Source of the DNA: Bacteroidota bacterium | GTDB lineage: Bacteria > Bacteroidota > Bacteroidia > Bacteroidales > WCHB1-69 | NCBI GenBank assembly: GCA_023392945.1 | Contig: JAEWNB010000154.1 | Span: forward strand, 1-18,574 | DNA length: 18,574 nt | Reading direction: 5' to 3' | Shown: one piece after another, positions 1 to 7,100 of the stretch | Position numbering within the stretch: position 1 is the first letter of the stretch | Layout of the letters: the number at the start of each line of letters is the position of its first letter | Made by a program: the position numbers and the translations under genes | Notes under the pieces: generated by a model | The model's input: only the letters and a program-made list of their open reading frames with translations | Told to the model about the DNA's origin: nothing | The model's database searches: none

Positions 1-1767
1 TATTTCAGTTTTATCTGTGCAAAAGTGTTGACTTTGAATCCTGCTAAGGTAACACCTGCCTATAGACTGAATGATGGACAGAATTATTATCCGACCAATA
101 AATGGGTTTTGTTCGGACATCATTTTGCAGCCATTGCCGGTGCGGGACCACTTGTTGGACCTGTATTGGCAGTTCAATTCGGATATTTTCCGGGATTTTT
201 GTGGATGTTGATCGGAGCTGTGATGGCCGGTGCTGTTCACGATCTGGTGCTATTAACCGCTTCTATCAGGCACGACGGGAAATCTATTGCTGAAATTGCA
301 AAATGTGAAATCAATAAAATGAGCGGAATAACCACTTCTGTTGCGGTTATCATTATTATAATTGTGGCACTTGCCGGGCTGGGACTTGTTGTGGTGAATT
401 CACTTTCCGGAAGTTCATGGGGTACTTTTACTATTGCAGCCACTATTCCAATCGCTTTGATAATGGGTGTTTGGATGGCTAAATTCAGAAAGGGGAAAAT
501 GGTAGAAGCTACTATCTTTGGAGTTATTATGCTGGTATTGGCTGTGATTTTTGGAAGATATATTCCCACTTCTTCGATAGCTTCCTGGTTTACTTATGAC
601 CATCATTCGTTGACAATATTACTAGCCATCTATGGTTTTTTAGCTTCTGTTCTACCGGTATGGCTCTTGCTTTCGCCGCGCGATTACCTGAGTTCCATTA
701 TGAAAATTACCGTTATTGCCATGCTTGCTATCGGCATTATTGTAGTGGCTCCAAATCTGAAAATGCCTGCTTTTACCCCATTTGTGAACGGAGGCGGGCC
801 TATTATTCCGGGAACACTTTTCCCCTACCTGTTCATTACTATTGCTTGTGGAGCTATCTCAGGTTTTCATTCTTTAGTAAGTTCAGGAACAACTCCCAAA
901 ATGATTATGAGCGAGAAAGATATAAAATTTATTGGTGTTGGCTCAATGCTCATTGAAGGATTGGTAAGCATTTTGGCTTTGGTTGCTGCAGCAAGTCTTT
1001 TACCCTACGATTATTTTGCTATTAATGTTTCACCCGAGAAATTTCAAGAGTTACTGCCTCAACTTCAATCAATGGGTTTTACGAAGTCAAATATTACTGA
1101 ACTTACCAATGAAGTAGGAGAAAATATTGTCGGCCGTACCGGTGGAGCCGTTTCATTGGCAGTGGGCATGGCGCAAATTTTTTCTTCGATTCCCGGAATG
1201 AAAGAGCTTATGTCTTACTGGTATCACTTTGCTATTATGTTTGAAGCTTTGTTCATCCTTACTACTATTGATGCCGGTACTCGTATTGCACGTTTTGTCA
1301 TTCAAGAGGCTTTTGGTAAGATTTATAAACCCTTCGCACGTACAAACTGGTTGCCCGGAAACTTGATGGCAAGTGGATTGGTTGTTTTCGCCTGGGCATA
1401 TTTCATCTATTCGGGGACTGTTGCCACCATCTGGCCTATGTTCGGGAGCGCCAATCAGTTGTTGGCAACCATTGCCCTTGTTATAGGAACAAGCTATATC
1501 ATTAATAATGGAAAGAAAAAGTATGCGTGGATTACAATCCTCCCGATGATTTTTGTGGGTGTAACCACCCTGACAGCCGGCTTTCAGAATGTGAAAAATA
1601 TTTACTTGCCCCAAATTTTAGAATCATCCACCCGTATTCAGGGAATAATAAACAGTTCCTTGACAGTCGTTATTGTTGCGTGTGTTTTAATTATTCTTTT
1701 TAATGCCATTCCTAAATGGATTCAGGCTTGGCAAGGAAACAGACCGCTGTTGATTGAAAATAAATAA
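1..1767 (+). CDS. cstA: CstA-family pyruvate/peptide transporter, 5' end cut by window edge
   Basis: Integral membrane transporter of the carbon starvation CstA family, whose studied members import pyruvate (and were linked to peptide use) with a proton gradient. The frame is open from base 1, and the residues before the GTG at 25 (YFSFICAKVLTLNP) still match the family, so the real start lies left of the window; perhaps some 25-60 residues are missing. Family hallmarks seen: the block GHHFAAIAGAGPLVGPVLA near the start, a GAVHDLVLL helix, the GFHSLVSSGTTPKMI stretch at about 860-905, TIDAGTRIARF at about 1265-1295, and WPMFGSANQLLA at about 1434-1470. Many hydrophobic helices run throughout. 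The last CstA_5TM-like helices are present and the protein ends naturally at TAA 1765-1767. The stop directly abuts the stop of the convergent phosphate transporter. Transport of pyruvate rather than peptides is inferred from characterised homologues. Confidence 0.93.
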   Translation, partial: YFSFICAKVLTLNPAKVTPAYRLNDGQNYYPTNKWVLFGHHFAAIAGAGPLVGPVLAVQFGYFPGFLWMLIGAVMAGAVHDLVLLTASIRHDGKSIAEIAKCEINKMSGITTSVAVIIIIIVALAGLGLVVVNSLSGSSWGTFTIAATIPIALIMGVWMAKFRKGKMVEATIFGVIMLVLAVIFGRYIPTSSIASWFTYDHHSLTILLAIYGFLASVLPVWLLLSPRDYLSSIMKITVIAMLAIGIIVVAPNLKMPAFTPFVNGGGPIIPGTLFPYLFITIACGAISGFHSLVSSGTTPKMIMSEKDIKFIGVGSMLIEGLVSILALVAAASLLPYDYFAINVSPEKFQELLPQLQSMGFTKSNITELTNEVGENIVGRTGGAVSLAVGMAQIFSSIPGMKELMSYWYHFAIMFEALFILTTIDAGTRIARFVIQEAFGKIYKPFARTNWLPGNLMASGLVVFAWAYFIYSGTVATIWPMFGSANQLLATIALVIGTSYIINNGKKKYAWITILPMIFVGVTTLTAGFQNVKNIYLPQILESSTRIQGIINSSLTVVIVACVLIILFNAIPKWIQAWQGNRPLLIENK

Positions 1768-4026
1768 CTATAATTCAATTTTTTCCTGAAATCTCCTGCT
1801 CACTTTTACAAGGTTAGTTGTAAAGGATACAATATTTTGGGATTCTTGTATAATAGTAAGATATACCATGCTGACTTTAGTGCTGACACCCTGTTGTTTC
1901 AGACGCTTTAACTGAACCCTTTTGATACGGTTTAATTCGGTTGTTAATTCATTAGATGATGTCAATATATCTCTTAACCTTTCATAATCATTTTGCTGAA
2001 TCTTTATGTTACATTGGTCAATGAAAGTATTTATTGCAAAAGCAATGGTAGAAATTTCATTTTTTTGTTCATCACTCAAAGGGCTGAAATTATTGTCAAT
2101 ATGATCTTCACAGGGGAGCGAAATACGTTTCAAGGAATAAACAATCTCACTAATAAAGTCAATGCATTGAAAATAGTATAATCCTTTTTCATTTGCATCA
2201 GTATCACTCAGTTTCCGAATACCCATAGCTCCATTTCGTTTTATTTTTTTAACCCTTTCTTTTTCAAGATCAATGTCGGTATTTAGTGATCTCAAAATTC
2301 TCAGATTTTCTCTGCAAAAAGCATCAATGGTTGATAGATATTTTTCTTTAACAAATTCTAGAGTTAGATTTATATCTTCGCGTGTGTTTGATTGTAAAAG
2401 AAGAAAGGCTTCATCGGTGTTTGTTACGTTCATTAATTGAGTCATTGTTTCTTTACTCTTTTCTTCATTTTTTGACTTTTTCCTGAATTTTATTTGGCTA
2501 TGAATCAGCGAATATATTACCAAGCCGGTTAATATAATGATGGCAACCATGCGACCATAATAAATTAAAAGAGCCATTACAAAAGCAAGTAAAAAGGCAG
2601 CAACAGCAGTTATTATCCATCCCCCAATTACATTTAGAATTCCGCTGATTCTATAAACAGCGCTGTCCCGGCTCCAGGCCCTGTCTGCCAGAGAAGTTCC
2701 CATAGCCACAATAAAGGTTACATAAGTTGTTGATAATGGAAGTTTTAAAGAAGTTCCGATGGCGATCAACATACCGGCAATAATAAGATTAACGGAAGCT
2801 CTCAGCAGGTCATAATTGGCATTTTCTTCCATGATCATCTCGCTATGATTAAAACGACTATCAACCCATTTCTTTATGGGCTCAGGAGTTATCGTTAAAA
2901 AGAAGACAGATAGTTTCCGGGTTCCCCTGACTAAGTTTCTGCCAATACCGGAAGAATTGAAAATTTCTTCTTCTTCATTTTGTCTGGAAAGGTTAAGCTC
3001 TGTTTTAACTACGTGATGTGCTTTTTTGGAAGTAAACAGCGTGATAATCATAATAATGGCGGCTATAACCAAAAAGTATACTGGGGTATTGGAGTCTCCG
3101 TTCAGAGAATCCATTTTTAGGGTATTTGCTATATCGCCACCACCATTTGCTTTATAATCCAAATAGGCTTCAATAGCTGCAATCGGTCTGCCAATAAAAT
3201 TCACCAAGTCATTCCCCGAAAAAGCCAAAGCAAGAGCAAAAGTTCCCAACAAAACTATGATTTTTAGAATATTTACTTTGCATAAATATAATATTTGCAT
3301 CAGGATTGTGAAGAACCCGAAGCAACCCAACAAAATATAACCGGTGTTCCGGTGCATTATGGCTTTCAGCTCAGGAGTCATAAAACTGCTGTCTTTCAAT
3401 CCGTTGATAAGCATAAAATAGACAATAGAGGTAATAGCCAACCCACCAAAAATGGCAGCAAAGTATTTCATATTCTTTTTATAATTAAAAGTAAAAAGAA
3501 TACGGGTTATATACTGAATGATATATCCAAAAACAAAGGCTATGGCCACAGAGAGAAAAATTCCCATGACAATGGTCAGTGCCTTTTCAGTGTTGATGAG
3601 GTTTACAAAGGATAGCGTTCCGGTGGGGTCATTTACAATGAGAAGTATTGCAATGGCAAAGGTGGCTCCGAGAAGTTCGAAAACAAAGGAAACTGTAGTA
3701 GATGTCGGCAACCCTAGCGTATTAAAAAAATCAATCAAAAATACATCGGTAATCATAGAGGCAACGAAAATGCACATGATATCGGCAAAGACAAAATTGG
3801 CAGGTTGGAAAACTCCATGCCTTGCTACATCAATCATCCCGTTACTTAGTAAGGCTCCGACCAAAATGCCGAGTCCGGCAATAATTAAAATAATACGCAC
3901 CGAAGCTGCTTTGCTTCCAACTGCAGAATTGATAAAGTTAACTGCATCATTGCTAACTCCCACAACTAAGTCAAAAACAGCCAATAACGTGAGAAAAATA
4001 ATCAATATCAGGTAAAAAGCATCCAT
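1768..4026 (-). CDS. PiT-family inorganic phosphate transporter fused to a PhoU-like domain
   Basis: Inner-membrane phosphate transporter of the PiT (PHO4) family, 752 residues. The two inverted halves each carry the family signature: GVSNDAVNFINSAVGSK at residues 23-39 and SGNDLVNFIG at 270-279. They are paired with GLPTSTT at 105-111 and LPLSTT at 429-434, the loops expected to bind phosphate and cation. Hydrophobic helices fill residues 1-270, about 315-333 and 405-508. A soluble loop of about 70 residues (335-405) separates the halves. From about residue 515 to the end the protein is soluble and helical, matching PhoU/DUF47-like domains that in other bacteria sit in a separate protein and restrain the transporter. 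This fusion is common in Bacteroidota. The ATG at 4024-4026 is preceded by phased repeats resembling Pho boxes. The gap to the upstream macroglobulin gene is 111 bp in the same direction, so read-through from it is possible but separate control is likelier. Confidence 0.92.
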   Translation of the reverse strand: MDAFYLILIIFLTLLAVFDLVVGVSNDAVNFINSAVGSKAASVRIILIIAGLGILVGALLSNGMIDVARHGVFQPANFVFADIMCIFVASMITDVFLIDFFNTLGLPTSTTVSFVFELLGATFAIAILLIVNDPTGTLSFVNLINTEKALTIVMGIFLSVAIAFVFGYIIQYITRILFTFNYKKNMKYFAAIFGGLAITSIVYFMLINGLKDSSFMTPELKAIMHRNTGYILLGCFGFFTILMQILYLCKVNILKIIVLLGTFALALAFSGNDLVNFIGRPIAAIEAYLDYKANGGGDIANTLKMDSLNGDSNTPVYFLVIAAIIMIITLFTSKKAHHVVKTELNLSRQNEEEEIFNSSGIGRNLVRGTRKLSVFFLTITPEPIKKWVDSRFNHSEMIMEENANYDLLRASVNLIIAGMLIAIGTSLKLPLSTTYVTFIVAMGTSLADRAWSRDSAVYRISGILNVIGGWIITAVAAFLLAFVMALLIYYGRMVAIIILTGLVIYSLIHSQIKFRKKSKNEEKSKETMTQLMNVTNTDEAFLLLQSNTREDINLTLEFVKEKYLSTIDAFCRENLRILRSLNTDIDLEKERVKKIKRNGAMGIRKLSDTDANEKGLYYFQCIDFISEIVYSLKRISLPCEDHIDNNFSPLSDEQKNEISTIAFAINTFIDQCNIKIQQNDYERLRDILTSSNELTTELNRIKRVQLKRLKQQGVSTKVSMVYLTIIQESQNIVSFTTNLVKVSRRFQEKIEL

Positions 4027-4034
4027 AATTCTCG

Positions 4035-4085
4035 ATGTTAATTTAATGTTGCAATAAAATCAAAATCATGTTACAATAATGTTGC
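4035..4085 (-). promoter_or_regulatory. Four 7-bp direct repeats on an 11-bp phase (Pho-box-like) before the PiT gene
   Basis: Read on the minus strand toward the gene: GCAACAT (4085-4079), 4 bp, GTAACAT (4074-4068), 15 bp, GCAACAT (4052-4046), 4 bp, TTAACAT (4041-4035). Copy starts are 11, 22 and 11 bp apart, so all four lie on the same helix face. Paired 7-bp direct repeats with a 4-bp spacer are the layout bound by PhoB/PhoP response regulators in other phyla, and the TTAACA core resembles the Gram-positive PhoP half-site. The last copy ends 8 bp before the ATG, so part of the array is probably transcribed; repression or a start site inside the array are both possible. A weak -7 candidate, TGATTTTG (4069-4062), overlaps the second copy. 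The repeats are seen; the regulator is inferred. Confidence 0.5.
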
Positions 4086-4137
4086 GAAGATACTATGATT
4101 ATATTGCAAATTCAATTTCGAATAGGATTTTATGATA

Positions 4138-7100
4138 CTATTTTGGCATTACTTTTACAATAACTCCGGCACTATGAGCAGAAAACTCGGGGGCATACAT
4201 GCACTGAATGGTACTGATTCCATTACTAAAACGACCCGATTGGCTTGCAATAAGATTATATTCTAATACATATACTCCCTTTGGCAGGTAGTCGAAGAAA
4301 AAGTTGGTGGCGGCATCACCGGTAGATTCGTAATACCATAGTTTATCCTGATATTTATATCGTGATAAAACATTGACAGGTTCGAATGTACCTGCTCTCA
4401 TATCTTTTAGATGCACATATTCCATATCTCGGTCAACTCTGATTTCTACCCTGACACGTACTTTGTCTCCGACTTTCAAAGGATTGGCATTGGTGATGGC
4501 AGAAAGTATTTCTCCACGTTCGTTTAAGGTAACCTTATAAAGTTGTCGCTGAATAGACAAAGGTGTTTGAGCCGGTGTAATATTTTCAAGATTTTCAAAG
4601 TATTGCCAATAAACACCACCCCAAGCAATCCCTTTTGTGGGCTTATTGATAACTATAGTAGCAATTGTATCATTGATTTCCTGGTCTTTCCAAGAAGTCT
4701 TGAAGTAGCCGGTGCCGGCCTCTGCATCTGACATTTTAGAAACATCAATGATGTTGTTGCCCACGGAAATGGAAACTTCCGGATCAACTTCAAGCAGGTT
4801 TGTCCCACGAAGCAACAAGGCATAACAAGCTTCAGCAGTCGCCTTGGTTGTTCCCCAGTTTTGAGTCTGTTTTTGTTTCAAAAGCCATTGCTGCATCTTT
4901 TCTACCGAAATTTCATCCTGCATGACGACATCAAAAGCTTCAATCAGCATTGCCTGACGTTCAATCGGAGCTTCATACCAAAACCACCCGTCACCCTGTT
5001 TTTTCCAATACATTCCCATTTCATCGCTATATTGCGCACGTCCTTTTATCTCCGCCATTATCTTTTTAGAGGTAGTTTCATCGCCGGCACGGTACAATGC
5101 CAATGCAATCATAGCTTGCGAATAGATAGATTGGGTTGTCCAATATTTTTTGGCTTGACCCAGATAATAATAGTAGGCTTCTTGTGCTGAAGCCGGAATA
5201 GTGTATTTATTTAAATAAAAATTTCTTGCATAGAGATAATGAATGGCCATATAATTCAGATGGTTATCATTCATATTGATATTCTTGATTTTTTTGAGTT
5301 CATTGTAATTGTAAGTTATCTGATCGTCAATAAAGCTTTCAGCTTTGCGCAGGGAGTTATTTCCGAGAGAAACGTCAATACCCAAAGTTTGCAGATGCCC
5401 AAAACCACACACAATATGCTGCGTAATAAACCAACTATCCTGGCCACCGGAGAACCACGGCCATCCGCCACTACTACTTTGCCTTTTTTCAAGTTTGTTA
5501 ATTGCTTCATTGCTTTCCCTTGCCATTCGCTGAATATCAAAAAGTAAGGCCACTTGCTGTTTTTTTACCGACTCATTCTGAGCATCCATTACCCAGGGGG
5601 TTTCTTCAAGCAAAAGGTTTTTCAATTCCTGGTTCTTTTCAAGATTAGAACAAAAAGCATCCGGAGATTCATTCAACCAAGAGTCAAAGACATTTTTTAT
5701 TTTGGGAGAAGAGTTGACAATGTGAGTGGCTATGGCATTAGCATACATACGACTAAATACCTGTTCGTTGCATTCATAGGGATATTCCATCATATAGGGG
5801 AGTGCCTGAATAGCGTACCAGGCAGGATTGGCGGTAAACTCGAGGGTATATTTAAAATTCTGCAAGGTGGAAGAGCTGTTATTCTTCATTTTTTCAAATA
5901 CAAAAGTTTTGCTTTGATTACCGTTGATATATAAGGGCATAGATTCTGTGACCATCATCCGGTTAGAAAGTACCGGAATTATTTTTTCTTCTCCATCGGA
6001 AACAATCCCTGCAGTAGCAATGATACGATAAGAAATGGCAGATATCCCCATTGGAATGGCTATGTTGAATTGAACCTGCTGACTATTTCCCTTGGCAACA
6101 TTAAAAGGTTCGTTTTCTCCTTCGAGAAGAATGTTCAAAGGTTGATTATTTAGCGCATTAAAAAACTCAATTTTCACATTGCCCGTCAAACCATTCTCTC
6201 CGAGGTTAACCACTTTGGCAGAGAAATAAAGTGTGTCTCCTTCGCGGAAAAATCGGGGAGCATTAGGAACTACCATCAACTCTTTGCGGGTTTGGACAAA
6301 TTTTTCGAAAGTTCCTATAGACAAATCCTTTGTGTGTGAAACGCCTTGAAATTTCCATTTGGTAAGACTCTCGGGCATAGTAAACGAAAATATTATATTG
6401 CCTTCGGCGTCGGTTTTTAATTGGGGAAAGAAAAATGCAGTTTCAGCGAAGTTGGATCTAATTTGGAGTTTCTGTGGGGTTGCCTGTTCTACTTCCGCTA
6501 CCTCATAGTCTGTAATATCTTGCTCCCCATTATCCAAATTTGATGATTTAGAATTTGCATTTACTGCCGGACACATTTCCCATTTACCTTCTACAACATC
6601 AGAATCGTAAAGAGCTGCCCCACTTCTCATGCCAAAATAATAGCCATAATGACCAATTGTCCAATCCAAATTATAATATCTTCTATTTTCAAAAGAGAGA
6701 TTCAGATCTTTAATTAAGTAGTAATTGTTTGATAAATAATAGCTATTGTTTCGTAAATTAAAATTATAGGGATTTTTTTTGAGATAATCTACTCTAAAGT
6801 AAAATTTATTGGATTTAAATAGATCAAGTGAGGCATCATACATGGAGCAAAGCAATTCTGATGTCAGGAGTTCGCCCTTATAACCCTTTACTTTTATTTT
6901 CCACTCTTCCTGTTCTCCGGGTAGTAAATTATCACGAAAAGTAATAAATTCATAATCCAACTTTTTATTGGTAAAAGGAATTGCGACATTGGCTGACTGA
7001 CTATAAATATAGTTGGAATTGCCCAAATAGGTGTTGAAAATCAGATTTCCGCGATGTTCTTCTTTTACCTCAAATTGATATGTAAGACGTCCTTTGTCCA

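Noticed and set aside
25..27. GTG as start codon of the CstA gene
   Set aside because: Residues encoded before it match the conserved CstA N-terminal region and the frame is open to base 1, so the gene begins outside the window.
1153..1614. 153-residue open frame on the - strand
   Set aside because: It is fully antisense to conserved CstA sequence and has no recognisable domain or start context.
3518..4015. 165-residue open frame on the + strand
   Set aside because: It lies antisense inside the PiT transporter gene, has no family features, and is explained by codon bias of the real gene.
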